Positions 53,326 through 62,530 of a stretch of 64,000 nt of DNA are shown here, piece after piece. The position numbers were made by a program, and so were the translations under genes. The stretch comes from Paracoccaceae bacterium (GTDB taxonomy: Bacteria > Pseudomonadota > Alphaproteobacteria > Rhodobacterales > Rhodobacteraceae): assembly GCA_029862205.1 (NCBI GenBank), contig JAOTXT010000009.1:21266-85265 (forward strand), given 5' to 3'. Every line of letters starts with the position of its first letter. Within the stretch, counting starts at the first letter, position 1. Under the pieces are notes generated by a model. That model had not been told where the DNA came from, ran no database searches, and saw nothing but the letters and a program-made list of their open reading frames with translations.

Positions 53326-55647
53326 CTACTTCGTATCGCCCAGCGCGCGGACCGCTTCGTTCATCACCGCCTGGTGCTGCTCGTTGCTGACGAAGGCGGG
53401 CGAATTGACCTTCGACCACAGGTCTTCGTCGTTCATGTTCTGGTGGCAGCCCATGCAGAGGCCCGTGCGCTCGATCCGGTCACGCATCTCCTTCGGCAGT
53501 GGGCCCGTCAGCGGCCAATGCGAGCCGACCGTGACCAACACCTCGTCGTCGCGCGTCACAATCTGGCTGAGATCGTGATCCAGTGTCGGCACCGGCTGCG
53601 CCTGGAGCTGCGTCTGCTCTGGGATGATCTCGCCCAGCGCCGTCTCCAGATCGACATAGAAGCCGTCCTCGTAGCCCTTCATGAAGCGGCCATCCGAGAT
53701 GCCGTAACCCAAAGCCTTCGGGTTGTTGTGGCAGCTCTCGCAGGTCCTGGCTTCGCGGCCCGCGGTGTGTGGTTGCACGGCGGCGTGGTCCAGTCCCTTC
53801 TTGCCGTCTGGCGTGATCCAGGTCTCGTTGTGCGCGACCGTGTTGCCGTCCTTGTCGATCACCGTGGTGATGACTTGGCAGCCGGGCATCAGCGGGCTGA
53901 CGCGTCCTTCGCCGTTGATCCCCAACGTCGGCTCTTCCCAGCGCAGATACGAGCGGGTCTCGGATACTTTGCCCGGACCGGTCAGGCCGTTCGTGCCCAG
54001 CGGATAGTCGGCGGTCAGGCCGGAGTCCGTGCGGGCATTCGCCGTCGTGATCCAGTCGATGTCGGTCTTTCCTTCCGAGTAGTCGACCGTAACGTGGCAG
54101 CCGTAGCACTGAGGTGCCCAGTCGGCGTGGCAGGCATAGCACTCCAAGTTCTCCATGTGTCTGTCGACACGGCCCATCGCGACCATGGCATTCGGGCTTT
54201 TCCAGGTGCCGTCGGTGGCAATCTGCTTCAGGAGCGGCACCTTGAAATCGAGCCCGGAGGCCGAGTGCATGATCACCTCGACACCGTTCTTCACGACATT
54301 GCCGAAGGGGTTCCCGCGGGTGGTCAGCAGGTAGCCGTCCCGGCCTTCGTAGATGGTCGCGAAATATTGCTCCTCGGTGATGTCGTCGCCCAGGCCGCGG
54401 GCAGCATCGCCGATATCGGCGTCGTGCTCTTCGCCATAGCCGAGTGGTAGCTCCCACGGGAACTTCGAAACGGTGCCGTGGCAATCCTCGCACTCGATCT
54501 CGACCTGCGCCAGTGTCGTGCCGGGCAGGTTGCCATCGCCGTGCATGTCGACGGTGGTGTGGCAATCCTGGCATAGCATCCCGCCCGTCGGGTTCTCGGG
54601 GCGCGATTCGATCTGGTGGTGCAGGTCATCCTTGATGAAGGAATAGCTCTTGGTGTGCAGCTTCGGCTGTTTCCCGCCGGTCGGCCCATAGGGCGAGCCG
54701 TAGGGGAATTCCATGATGCCCTGATAGCTGACACCGATCCGCTTGCCGCGGTTGTGGCAGCTTACGCAGGTCTCGGTCGGAATGCCGGTATAGGTCGTGT
54801 CGCCCACATCGACGACCGACTTGCGTGTGGCTTGCATCCGGTGAACCAGCAGCTTGCCCGGCTGTTCCTTCGTGATCGTCGGATCGCCGCCTTCGTAGAA
54901 TCCCTCGTTCGAGTACGGCACATGACAGGACGAGCAGCCCGCGCCGCGGTAGTCACCGCGTTTTTCACGGCCCGAGACGCCAACATGGCAGCGCTGGCAT
55001 TGCTGCCGGCTATAGGTGATGCCCGCCAGATTCGGGTGCTGAGCGACCGCTTCGACGTCGACATCCGGAACCTGCTTCATCTCGGATGGCATCTGATCGG
55101 GATGCGCGGCGACATAGGCCGTCATGTACTCTTTATATGCGTCGGTCCCAACGCTCGGCGTCGGGCCGTCATCGTCGACCATGTCATAGTTACCCCAGAC
55201 GACCTCCATGCTCTCCTGCACGCCCCAGGACCAAAGGTTTCCCTGCAATTTGCCGGCTTCGGTGTTCATCAGCGATTTAGCCAGCCGGTCCGCATAACCC
55301 GCATGGCACTGGCCGCAGGATTTCTCGGCGATCCAGACCGATCCCGGATCGGGATAGAATGTGTGCGGGCCTCCGGCCTCGGTCAACGGGGCCGGCGCGC
55401 CGGTATGGGCCGCCTCGGCATCCGTTGCCTCCGGGTTGCCACCGTGACAGGTGACACAGCCCTGCGGGTCGTTGAATTCCTCGCCGATCGCCACCACCGC
55501 ATCATGCATCGGGCCATCGACGAATTGCTCGATTCCCTCATGGCATGACATGCAGCCGCTGCTTTGCGCCTGCGCGGGTTGCGGTGTCATGATCCCGTAA
55601 GCAGTGCCTAGGCCCAAGATTATCGCGATCGCGAGCACCCGTTTCAT
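53326..55647 (-). CDS. Periplasmic 12-heme c-type cytochrome
   Basis: A 773-residue exported protein (signal up to about residue 27-28, QAQ) with twelve CXXCH heme-attachment motifs: CMSCH, CVTCH, CGQCH, CQRCH, CSSCH, CVSCH, CQDCH, CEDCH, CYACH, CYGCH, CESCH and CMGCH. No CXXCK or other unusual motif was noted. It belongs to the multiheme cytochrome c superfamily, but the subfamily is not recognised; reductase, oxidase or electron-shuttle roles are all possible. The ATG has AGGAGGG upstream. It is divergent from the Cys-rich FNR-type regulator and ccmFHI-hemA, which can supply the heme and attach it. Membrane anchors are absent after the signal. Confidence 0.9.
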   Translation of the reverse strand: MKRVLAIAIILGLGTAYGIMTPQPAQAQSSGCMSCHEGIEQFVDGPMHDAVVAIGEEFNDPQGCVTCHGGNPEATDAEAAHTGAPAPLTEAGGPHTFYPDPGSVWIAEKSCGQCHAGYADRLAKSLMNTEAGKLQGNLWSWGVQESMEVVWGNYDMVDDDGPTPSVGTDAYKEYMTAYVAAHPDQMPSEMKQVPDVDVEAVAQHPNLAGITYSRQQCQRCHVGVSGREKRGDYRGAGCSSCHVPYSNEGFYEGGDPTITKEQPGKLLVHRMQATRKSVVDVGDTTYTGIPTETCVSCHNRGKRIGVSYQGIMEFPYGSPYGPTGGKQPKLHTKSYSFIKDDLHHQIESRPENPTGGMLCQDCHTTVDMHGDGNLPGTTLAQVEIECEDCHGTVSKFPWELPLGYGEEHDADIGDAARGLGDDITEEQYFATIYEGRDGYLLTTRGNPFGNVVKNGVEVIMHSASGLDFKVPLLKQIATDGTWKSPNAMVAMGRVDRHMENLECYACHADWAPQCYGCHVTVDYSEGKTDIDWITTANARTDSGLTADYPLGTNGLTGPGKVSETRSYLRWEEPTLGINGEGRVSPLMPGCQVITTVIDKDGNTVAHNETWITPDGKKGLDHAAVQPHTAGREARTCESCHNNPKALGYGISDGRFMKGYEDGFYVDLETALGEIIPEQTQLQAQPVPTLDHDLSQIVTRDDEVLVTVGSHWPLTGPLPKEMRDRIERTGLCMGCHQNMNDEDLWSKVNSPAFVSNEQHQAVMNEAVRALGDTK

Positions 55648-55737
55648 CGCTGTCCCTCCTGAAATCTAGGCGGCCTCAGCGAGTTGCCGAGAGCCGAGGA
55701 TCTGAGGGAATGTTATTGGGGCTCGCCCGCGCACGCT

Positions 55738-55751
55738 CTGACCTAGGTCAG
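55738..55751. promoter_or_regulatory. Palindrome upstream of the cytochrome gene
   Basis: CTGACCTAGGTCAG is a perfect 14-bp palindrome, 91 bp upstream of the cytochrome ATG and 91 bp upstream of the 55842 start of the regulator gene. It may be an operator in the divergent promoter. Confidence 0.45.
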
Positions 55752-55790
55752 GAATGGGCAAATTCCTGCGACAATCTTGCCATGGCTCAT

Positions 55791-55804
55791 TTGATATAGT
55801 GCAA
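55791..55804. promoter_or_regulatory. Degenerate FNR-like site
   Basis: TTGAT-ATAG-TGCAA matches the FNR consensus TTGAT-N4-ATCAA on the left arm and at three of five positions on the right. It lies between the cytochrome and the FNR-type regulator gene, where self- or cross-regulation would be expected. Confidence 0.35.
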
Positions 55805-55841
55805 TTTTGCTGTTCCGCGGGCGTGATCTAGTTTGTGTGCG

Positions 55842-56639
55842 ATGGGAGAAACGCACCGAGACAGGGGGGCCGCGGATCAAATGCTGAACCGCCTGCCAAC
55901 TGCCAAAGGCAACATCTTCTGTGCCTGCGGCGCATTCGGTTGCCAATGCGCCGAGCTTTGCAGGTTTGGCGACAGCCAAGGGCTTGGGGCGTCCGTTCGA
56001 AGCCTGGCTCGCGGAGACCGGATCTACCCAAGCGATCAACCCTGTATGCGCTTCCATGTTGTGCGGACCGGCCTCGTTGCGACCTGCGCGATGACGCTGG
56101 ATGGGCGGCGGCAAATCCTTTGCCTTAACGTGGCTGGCGACGTGATCTGCGCGATGTCCGCGAAGGGCGCCGAATGCTGGTGCGAGGCGTTGGCGCCTAG
56201 TGAAATTTGCGAACTCGATCTTACGTCTCAGGCTGCGCGCCTGCGGGGCGAGCCGGGATTCTTGCGCGCGCTCTTCGACCTTGCGCATGACCGATTGGAA
56301 CGCTCGGCGGCGCACCTCATTGCGCTCGGCCGCTTGGACGGCATGGAGCGTCTGTGTGGATTCCTTGCGGAAATGACCCGTCGAACCGGGCGGCGCATTG
56401 GGCAGCGCTGGCTGGTCTGCCTGCCGATGTCCCGCGAGGACATTGCGGATTATCTGGGGTTGAACTCCGATACGGTGAGTCGGCTAATGACCCGGATCAA
56501 ACAGGCCGGACTGGTGCGGTTCCTGTCGGTCTCCGAGTTCGAGGTCGCGTCCCTTGAACGGCTGGAGGACCGAGTTCCCAATTCACTTGCCCGGCACCTG
56601 TCGGATTGCGAGCAGCCGGACGAGGAATTGATGCTATGA
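55842..56639 (+). CDS. Crp/Fnr family transcriptional regulator, Cys-rich FNR type
   Basis: A 265-residue regulator. The N-terminal CACGAFGCQCAELC cluster resembles the [4Fe-4S] cysteine array of FNR, and further Cys lie in the cyclic-nucleotide-like domain, so redox or oxygen sensing is likely. The HTH reads MSREDIADYLGLNSDTVSRLM, with SR and a Thr/Asp where FNR has E-x-x-S-R. A possible later start is the ATG at 55881, with an AGGGGGG 12 bp before it. The stop overlaps the ccmF start (ATGA), so it is coupled to the cytochrome-maturation genes and probably controls them and the divergent cytochrome. Confidence 0.88.
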   Translation: MGETHRDRGAADQMLNRLPTAKGNIFCACGAFGCQCAELCRFGDSQGLGASVRSLARGDRIYPSDQPCMRFHVVRTGLVATCAMTLDGRRQILCLNVAGDVICAMSAKGAECWCEALAPSEICELDLTSQAARLRGEPGFLRALFDLAHDRLERSAAHLIALGRLDGMERLCGFLAEMTRRTGRRIGQRWLVCLPMSREDIADYLGLNSDTVSRLMTRIKQAGLVRFLSVSEFEVASLERLEDRVPNSLARHLSDCEQPDEELML

Positions 56640-58615
56640 TCGTCGAACTGGGCCACTACGCGCTGTGTCTGGCGCTGGTCGCCGCGGCTCTGCAAGCGGT
56701 GACCCCGCTTTGGGGCGTGCGGAACGACAATGTTGCCGCGATGCGTTTCGGCGACTCTGCAGCGCAGGTGCAGTTCCTGGCCACGCTGGGTGCCTTCGCG
56801 GCGCTGACCTATGCCTATGTGGTCTCGGACTTCTCGGTCCGCACCGTCGCGCTGAACTCGCATTCCGCGAAGCCGTTGATTTACCGGATCACCGGCGTTT
56901 GGGCGAACCATGAAGGCTCGATGCTGCTCTGGGTGCTCGTCCTGGCGCTTTTTGGCGCGGCGATCGCGACCTTCGCGCGGGCCGTGCCGTTGGCCATGCG
57001 TGCACGGGTGCTGGCGGTCCAGGCGATGATCGGGGTCGGCTTCTTCGCTTTCATCCTACTGACGTCGAACCCGTTCGAGCGTCTGCCCCTGCCGCCGATG
57101 GACGGGCAGGGGATGAACCCGCTCCTGCAGGATCCAGGCATCGCGCTGCATCCGCCGTTTCTCTATATCGGCTATGTCGGGTTCTCGACCGCCTTCTCAT
57201 TTGCCATCGCCGCACTGATGGCGGGCAAGGTCGAGCCGGCCTGGGCGCGATGGATGCGGCCTTGGGTGCTGGGCGCCTGGGCGGCGCTGACCTTCGGCAT
57301 CGCATTAGGCAGCTGGTGGGCCTACTACGAGCTTGGCTGGGGCGGGTTCTGGTTCTGGGATCCGGTCGAGAACGCCTCGTTCATGCCCTGGCTGCTGGGA
57401 ACCGCGCTGCTGCACTCGGCGATCGTGGTCGAGAAGCGCGACGCCCTGCAACGCTGGACCATCCTGCTGGCGATCTTCACCTTCTCGCTCAGCCTGATGG
57501 GGACCTTCCTGGTGCGATCGGGCATCCTGTCCTCGGTCCATGCTTTCGCCAACGATCCCGAGCGCGGGGCGTTCATCCTGGTTCTGCTGGCGATTTCGCT
57601 GGTGGGGTCGATGGTTCTGTTCGCGATCCGCGCACCGGCGATCCGCGAACGCGGGGTCTTCTCCCCGATTTCGCGCGAGGGAGGGTTGCTTCTGAACAAC
57701 CTGCTTCTCGCCGCCGCCTGTGGAGTTGTCTTCGTTGGCACGCTTTATCCCCTACTCTTGGATATTGCGACAGGTGACCGGATCACCGTGGGTGCGCCAT
57801 ATTTCAATCAGACCTTCGGGCCGATCTTCGCGCTGGTTGCGATCGCCGCGGCGATCGGGCCGTTTCTCTCGTGGAAGCGTGCCGATGCAAGGGCGATCGC
57901 CCATCGGCTGCGGATCGTTCTGGCGCTTTCGTTGCTCGTGCCTGTGATTTGGGCAGCATTGACCGGTTGGCGCGAGCCGCTTGGCCTGGCGGGGTTGGGC
58001 CTTGCTGCCTGGCTTTTCACCGCGACCCTGGTGGATCTCGGCCGCCGCGCGGGTATTGGCGCAGCGCCCATCGCGACGGTATTGCGCAGGCTCGTCGGAC
58101 TGCCCCGGTCGGCATGGGGTCTCTATGCCGGTCATGCGGGACTCGCGATCTGCATCTCCGGCGTCGTCGCGATTTCCGTTTGGAAGGTCGAGGCAATCCA
58201 GACCCAGCAGCTGGGATCCCCGGTCCCAGTCGGCGGCTACGAGTTCACGCTGGTCGATGTTAGCCAACGGGCTGGGCCGAACTACCAGTCCTCGATCGCG
58301 ACGGTTGCGGTCTCGAGGGACGGCGAGCAGGTCGGCTTGCTATTCCCAGAACGGCGCTGGTATCCGGTCGAGCGTAAACCGACCACCGAGGCGGGCATCC
58401 GCACTCTCTGGCACGGCGACCTTTATGCGGTCCTAGGCGACCCTGCGCCCGAGGGCCAGTTCGTCACGCGCTATTACTATAATCCGGGCGTCGCCTGGAT
58501 GTGGCTTGGCGCCACGCTGATGGCGCTGGGCGGGTTGCTGACTATCTCGGACCGGCGCCTGCGGGTCGGGGCGCCGGGCGCGCGCAAGGTGCCCGTCCAG
58601 GCACAACCGGCATGA
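56636..58615 (+). CDS. ccmF: Cytochrome c-type biogenesis protein CcmF
   Basis: A 659-residue membrane protein of the CcmF/NrfE family, which takes heme from CcmE or directly and joins it to apocytochrome CXXCH sites. The WWD heme-binding region is WGGFWFWDPVENASFMPWL (about residues 235-253), with supporting His in GVWANHEG, ALHPPFLYIGY and LLHSAIV. About 13-15 spans fit the family, and the length is normal. It starts at ATG 56636 overlapping the regulator stop. No ccmE or ccmABC is in this locus, so this may be a dedicated lyase like NrfE. Confidence 0.93.
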   Translation: MIVELGHYALCLALVAAALQAVTPLWGVRNDNVAAMRFGDSAAQVQFLATLGAFAALTYAYVVSDFSVRTVALNSHSAKPLIYRITGVWANHEGSMLLWVLVLALFGAAIATFARAVPLAMRARVLAVQAMIGVGFFAFILLTSNPFERLPLPPMDGQGMNPLLQDPGIALHPPFLYIGYVGFSTAFSFAIAALMAGKVEPAWARWMRPWVLGAWAALTFGIALGSWWAYYELGWGGFWFWDPVENASFMPWLLGTALLHSAIVVEKRDALQRWTILLAIFTFSLSLMGTFLVRSGILSSVHAFANDPERGAFILVLLAISLVGSMVLFAIRAPAIRERGVFSPISREGGLLLNNLLLAAACGVVFVGTLYPLLLDIATGDRITVGAPYFNQTFGPIFALVAIAAAIGPFLSWKRADARAIAHRLRIVLALSLLVPVIWAALTGWREPLGLAGLGLAAWLFTATLVDLGRRAGIGAAPIATVLRRLVGLPRSAWGLYAGHAGLAICISGVVAISVWKVEAIQTQQLGSPVPVGGYEFTLVDVSQRAGPNYQSSIATVAVSRDGEQVGLLFPERRWYPVERKPTTEAGIRTLWHGDLYAVLGDPAPEGQFVTRYYYNPGVAWMWLGATLMALGGLLTISDRRLRVGAPGARKVPVQAQPA

Positions 58616-58622
58616 GGGCAGG

Positions 58623-59096
58623 ATGATGGCGCGGATAGTGATGTTCATGGCGGCCGTGATGCTCGCTTTCGCCGTTCCTTCGCCGGTGCAAGCGATCGAT
58701 CCTGACGAGATGTTCACCGACCTGGCGCAGGAAGAGCGGGCCCGCGAAATCGGGAAGCAACTGCGCTGCCTGGTCTGCCAGAACCAGTCGATCTTCGACT
58801 CGAATGCAGGATTGGCGCGGGATCTCAGAATGGTGGTGCGAGAACGGATCACGGCGGGCGACAACGACGACCAAATCATCACCTTCGTCGCGGAGCGGTT
58901 CGGCGACTATGTTCTGCTCGAGCCGCCCATCAAGCAAACGACGTACGCGCTTTGGGCCGCGCCGGTCGTGTTCCTCATCGCCGCGCTGGGCCTTGGCGCA
59001 GTTTATTTGCGCCGGCGCCAGCCGGTCATCGAAGATGGGCTGAGCGAGGCTGAGCGTGCCGAGGCGCAACGCCTGCTGAAGGGAGGCGACGCATGA
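58623..59096 (+). CDS. ccmH: Cytochrome c-type biogenesis protein CcmH
   Basis: A 157-residue thioredoxin-like reductase that keeps apocytochrome cysteines reduced for heme attachment. A signal or membrane anchor covers residues 1-24. The redox pair is in LRCLVCQNQSI (Cys49, Cys52), and a C-terminal span (ALWAAPVVFLIAALGLGAVYL) anchors it. It overlaps ccmI by 4 bp (GCATGA region). Confidence 0.95.
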   Translation: MMARIVMFMAAVMLAFAVPSPVQAIDPDEMFTDLAQEERAREIGKQLRCLVCQNQSIFDSNAGLARDLRMVVRERITAGDNDDQIITFVAERFGDYVLLEPPIKQTTYALWAAPVVFLIAALGLGAVYLRRRQPVIEDGLSEAERAEAQRLLKGGDA

Positions 59097-60523
59097 TCTT
59101 CTGGATCACTCTCGCGGCGGCGGCCGCAATCGCCGGATTCTGGCTGGCCCGGTCGTTTCTGATCAGCGGTGGCATCGAACTGGCTGAGGGCGAACAATCG
59201 ATCTCGATTTACCGGGATCAGATGGACGCCGTCGAGCGTGACGCCAGGCGCGGGCTGATCAGCGAAGTCGAGCGCGCCGAGGCGGAACGCGAGATCGAGG
59301 GCCGCGCGGTGCGGGCGGCGAAAGGCATCGACAATGACCTTCTTCGGGCCAAGACCTCACCCATCGCGGCGATCGGAGTGTTTGCCGTAGCGCTTGCCAC
59401 GTCGGGCGCTCTCTATTGGGGTTTGGGCGCGCCCGGTACGCCCGACCAGCCGCTCGCCGAGCGTCGGGCGCAGGTATTGACCCAGCAAGCGGAGGCCGGC
59501 GACGAGGTCGCGCAAGCCACGTTGGCCGAGCAGGAAGCCGCCGAGGCCCCGGATTCCTTCGAGAAGTGGTGGCAACTTGCCCGCGCCCGAACCGCCAGCG
59601 GCGACCATGCCGCCGCCGCCGAGGCCTATCGCAAGGCCGCCGAAGCATCCAATGACAGCCCAGCGGTGCTCTCGGCCTATGCGGAAGCGCTTACACTCGC
59701 GAATGGCAATAAGGTGCCCCCTGCCGCCAAGATCGTGCTCGCTCAGGTTCTCGACCGCCAGCCGTTGGACGCCCGCGCGCGCTACTACTCCGCGCTCGCC
59801 AAGGCGCAGGCGCAAGACTTCGAAGGTGCGCTTCGCGATTGGGCGGCGCTCTACGGTCAATCGGCCCCCGATGCGCCCTGGGCCGCCCTGGTCCGGCGCG
59901 ACATCATCAATATGGCGCGCTTCACGCGCCGGCCATTGCAGGAGATCCTTCCCGACGCATCGGCCGAAGAAATCGCACTGGCCGCCAGCGAACCGGCGAC
60001 ACAGGAGCTACCCGAGATGCGCATCGCGGCGATCGAGGAGAGCCTGGCGGCCGATCCGAAGAACTTCGAGCTGTCGATCGAATTGGCGGCGCTCTACGCC
60101 GGTAACGGTTCGTCCGACAAGGCCGCCGCCGCGATCGACGCCGCGAAGGCGCAGTATCAGGGCGCTCCGTTCGTTCAGCAGCGACTGGCCGCAACGGCAG
60201 AGGAGCTTGGGCTCGGCGCCGATGCCGAAAGCGCGGGGCGCCGCGGCCCGACGGACGATGATGTCGCCGCTGCGGCCGGGATGACCGAGGCCGAGCGTGG
60301 CGACATGGTTCAGGGCATGGTCTCAGGCTTGGCGGCGCGGCTCGAGGATCAGCCGGACGACTTGAACGGCTGGATCATGCTGATCCGGTCCTATGCCGTG
60401 CTGCAAGACCCAGAGAACGCGAAAACCTCGGTCGCCAAAGCCTATGCCCATTTCGACGGCAGGCCGCAGCAACGCGCCGCAATCCGCTCGATCGCCGCCG
60501 AATTTGGAATACCGCTGCTCTAG
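59093..60523 (+). CDS. ccmI: Cytochrome c-type biogenesis protein CcmI (CycH)
   Basis: A 476-residue CcmI protein with an N-terminal two-span domain ([19 protein letters not shown]... and a second near residue 90) and a periplasmic TPR domain from about residue 140 that binds the apocytochrome C-terminus. Repeats with [16 protein letters not shown] and [18 protein letters not shown] are visible. It acts with CcmF and CcmH in the heme lyase complex; NrfG is the counterpart in the Nrf system. It overlaps ccmH and is followed by hemA 31 bp later. Confidence 0.92.
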   Translation: MIFWITLAAAAAIAGFWLARSFLISGGIELAEGEQSISIYRDQMDAVERDARRGLISEVERAEAEREIEGRAVRAAKGIDNDLLRAKTSPIAAIGVFAVALATSGALYWGLGAPGTPDQPLAERRAQVLTQQAEAGDEVAQATLAEQEAAEAPDSFEKWWQLARARTASGDHAAAAEAYRKAAEASNDSPAVLSAYAEALTLANGNKVPPAAKIVLAQVLDRQPLDARARYYSALAKAQAQDFEGALRDWAALYGQSAPDAPWAALVRRDIINMARFTRRPLQEILPDASAEEIALAASEPATQELPEMRIAAIEESLAADPKNFELSIELAALYAGNGSSDKAAAAIDAAKAQYQGAPFVQQRLAATAEELGLGADAESAGRRGPTDDDVAAAAGMTEAERGDMVQGMVSGLAARLEDQPDDLNGWIMLIRSYAVLQDPENAKTSVAKAYAHFDGRPQQRAAIRSIAAEFGIPLL

Positions 60524-60554
60524 TCCCGCCGCCAACCCAAGACAGGAGACGACC

Positions 60555-61790
60555 ATGGACTACGAAACCCGTTTCGCCGAGGCCGTGGACAAGGTGCGCG
60601 GAGAGGGCCGGTACCGGGTCTTCGCACATCTGGAACGTGTCGCGGGGCGATTTCCACGGGCGCGCAATCACGGGCCCGGGCCGGACGAGGTGGTGGTCTG
60701 GTGCTCCAACGACTATCTAGGCCAAGGCTGCAACCTGGACGTGATCGAGGCCGGACGCGCCGCGATGGCGGCGATGGGCGCGGGCTCCGGCGGCACCCGC
60801 AACATCTCCGGCACCAACGATCTCCATGTCAGGCTCGAGCGGCGGCTGGCGGAGTTGCATGGCAAGCCGGCGGCGCTGCTCTTTACCTCGGGCTTCGTCT
60901 CGAACGCGGCGACGCTTTCGATGCTGGGGCGGCTGTTCCCGGGGCTGGTCATTTTCTCGGACGCGCTGAACCACGCCTCGATGATCGAGGGGATCCGCCA
61001 TTCCGGCGCCCATAAGCGGATCTGGCGTCATAACGACTTGGGCCACTTGGAATCGCTTCTGGCCGCCGAGGACCAGGACGTGCCCAAGCTCATCGCCTTC
61101 GAATCCGTCTATTCGATGGATGGCGACGTGGCGCCGATCCACGCGGTCTGCGATCTGGCGGATCGCTATGGCGCGATGACCTATCTGGACGAGGTCCATG
61201 CGGTCGGCCTTTACGGGGCGACGGGCGGCGGGATCTCCGAGCGCGACCGGGCCGCGGACCGGATCACCATCATCGAGGGCACGCTGGCCAAGGCCTTCGG
61301 CTGCATGGGTGGCTATATCGCCGCCTCGGTCGCTTGCACCGATGCGATCCGCTGTTCGGCCCCCGGCTTCATCTTCACGACGTCGTTGCCACCGTCGGTA
61401 ACCGGCGCGGCGTTGGCCTCGGTGGATCATGTCTCCGGCGACAACGCGCTGCGCATCCGTCATCAGGAGCGTGCTCGGCGGTTGAAGGAGCGGCTGCGGG
61501 CCGAGGGCCTGCCGGTGATGAGCAGCGACACCCATATCGTGCCGGTCCTGGTGGGCGACCCGGTTCTCGCCAAGGCGGCCACCGACCGGCTGATGCAGCG
61601 CCACGGGGTCTATATCCAGCCTATCAACTACCCGACCGTGCCCAAGGGAACCGAGCGGCTGCGGATCACACCGAGCCCGCATCATGGCGACGACCTGATG
61701 GATGCTCTGGTCTCCGCACTGGACGAGACCTGGTCGGCCCTTGGCATCGCCCGCGAGCCCGGCGCTCAGGCGGCCCTAGCGGTTGCCTGA
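60555..61790 (+). CDS. hemA: 5-aminolevulinate synthase
   Basis: A 411-residue pyridoxal-phosphate enzyme (alpha-oxoamine synthase family) that joins glycine and succinyl-CoA in the Shemin heme pathway. It has [15 protein letters not shown] for cofactor binding, [12 protein letters not shown] and the catalytic Lys246 in [13 protein letters not shown], matching the known Lys248 of Rhodobacter. AGGAGA lies upstream of the ATG at 60555. Its place after ccmFHI suggests supply of heme for the 12-heme cytochrome; whether it is the only copy in the genome is unknown. Confidence 0.96.
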   Translation: MDYETRFAEAVDKVRGEGRYRVFAHLERVAGRFPRARNHGPGPDEVVVWCSNDYLGQGCNLDVIEAGRAAMAAMGAGSGGTRNISGTNDLHVRLERRLAELHGKPAALLFTSGFVSNAATLSMLGRLFPGLVIFSDALNHASMIEGIRHSGAHKRIWRHNDLGHLESLLAAEDQDVPKLIAFESVYSMDGDVAPIHAVCDLADRYGAMTYLDEVHAVGLYGATGGGISERDRAADRITIIEGTLAKAFGCMGGYIAASVACTDAIRCSAPGFIFTTSLPPSVTGAALASVDHVSGDNALRIRHQERARRLKERLRAEGLPVMSSDTHIVPVLVGDPVLAKAATDRLMQRHGVYIQPINYPTVPKGTERLRITPSPHHGDDLMDALVSALDETWSALGIAREPGAQAALAVA

Positions 61791-61825
61791 GGCGATTTGG
61801 AGCCCGGGAGAGGGGACGTGATATT

Positions 61826-61927
61826 ATGCGCATGACCTTTCACGCGGGGAGCGGGACCGGTGTGGCTGATGTCGACGATGCCGCCGAACGGGCAAACTTG
61901 ATCGCCAATCTGAAATTCGTGACGTAA
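61826..61927 (+). CDS. Small protein of unknown function, 33 residues
   Basis: No family recognised. A possible ORF starting MRMTFHAGSGTGVADVDDAA and ending LIANLKFVT, with GAGGGGAC about 8 bp upstream of the ATG. It is soluble. It lies between hemA and the DksA-type gene. Confidence 0.4.
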   Translation: MRMTFHAGSGTGVADVDDAAERANLIANLKFVT

Positions 61928-61990
61928 AATTCCGATTCGCTTTGCCGCCGGTTGGCGAAGTTGGGGTCAATCTGTGTGCGAGGACGCTCT

Positions 61991-62311
61991 ATGAAAGATC
62001 AAGACCATTTTGCAACCGTCCTGCGGAATCGGCTGAACGAGCTGACCCAGCGCCTGTCTGAGGTGGAGACCGAGCTGGACAAGCCGGCCGACCCGGATGT
62101 CGAGGAACGTGCTGTCGAGCGCGAGGGGGACGAGGTCCTCGAAGGGCTGGGAAATGCAGGCCTCAAAGAGATCAGGATGATCGAGGCGGCCCTCGAGCGG
62201 GTTGAGGAAGGGACATTCGGATTTTGCGTCGCTTGCGGCGAACCGATCTCGCGAGAGCGCCTGACCCTGGTCCCGCACGCGGCACGGTGCCGGAACTGCT
62301 TCGAAAGCTAA
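61991..62311 (+). CDS. TraR/DksA family zinc-finger protein
   Basis: A 106-residue DksA/TraR-type protein. The C-terminal zinc finger is FCVACGEPI...RCRNCFES, with Cys79, Cys82, Cys100 and Cys103. The N-terminal coiled coil spans about residues 5-70. GAGGAC lies 7 bp before the ATG. Small members of this family bind RNA polymerase secondary channels or act in stress; the function here is unknown. Confidence 0.85.
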   Translation: MKDQDHFATVLRNRLNELTQRLSEVETELDKPADPDVEERAVEREGDEVLEGLGNAGLKEIRMIEAALERVEEGTFGFCVACGEPISRERLTLVPHAARCRNCFES

Positions 62312-62530
62312 AGGAGCAGGCGTTTCATTGGACGGCGGCGTTTCTGTTTCTGGTCTGCCATCGGCGGATGCACCACCGCATCGGCCAGTCAGCGCGTCTG
62401 CGTACCCCGCAGCGCATCCTGCGGCGCGCCAGGCAGGCGAAGATTCCGGTGAATCGAGTGGCGGTGCTGTCAGACTGGTGGTCGCATGTTCAGCGCCTGA
62501 TGCGGTGTTTATGTCTGTAATCGAAATCTC

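Noticed and set aside
53326..55647. Cytochrome assigned to a named family such as octaheme tetrathionate or hydroxylamine oxidoreductase
   Set aside because: Heme count is twelve and no subfamily-specific residues were recognised.
62312..62530. Small ORFs of 72-98 codons downstream of the DksA-type gene
   Set aside because: No ribosome site, no family features and low-complexity sequence; left as non-coding.
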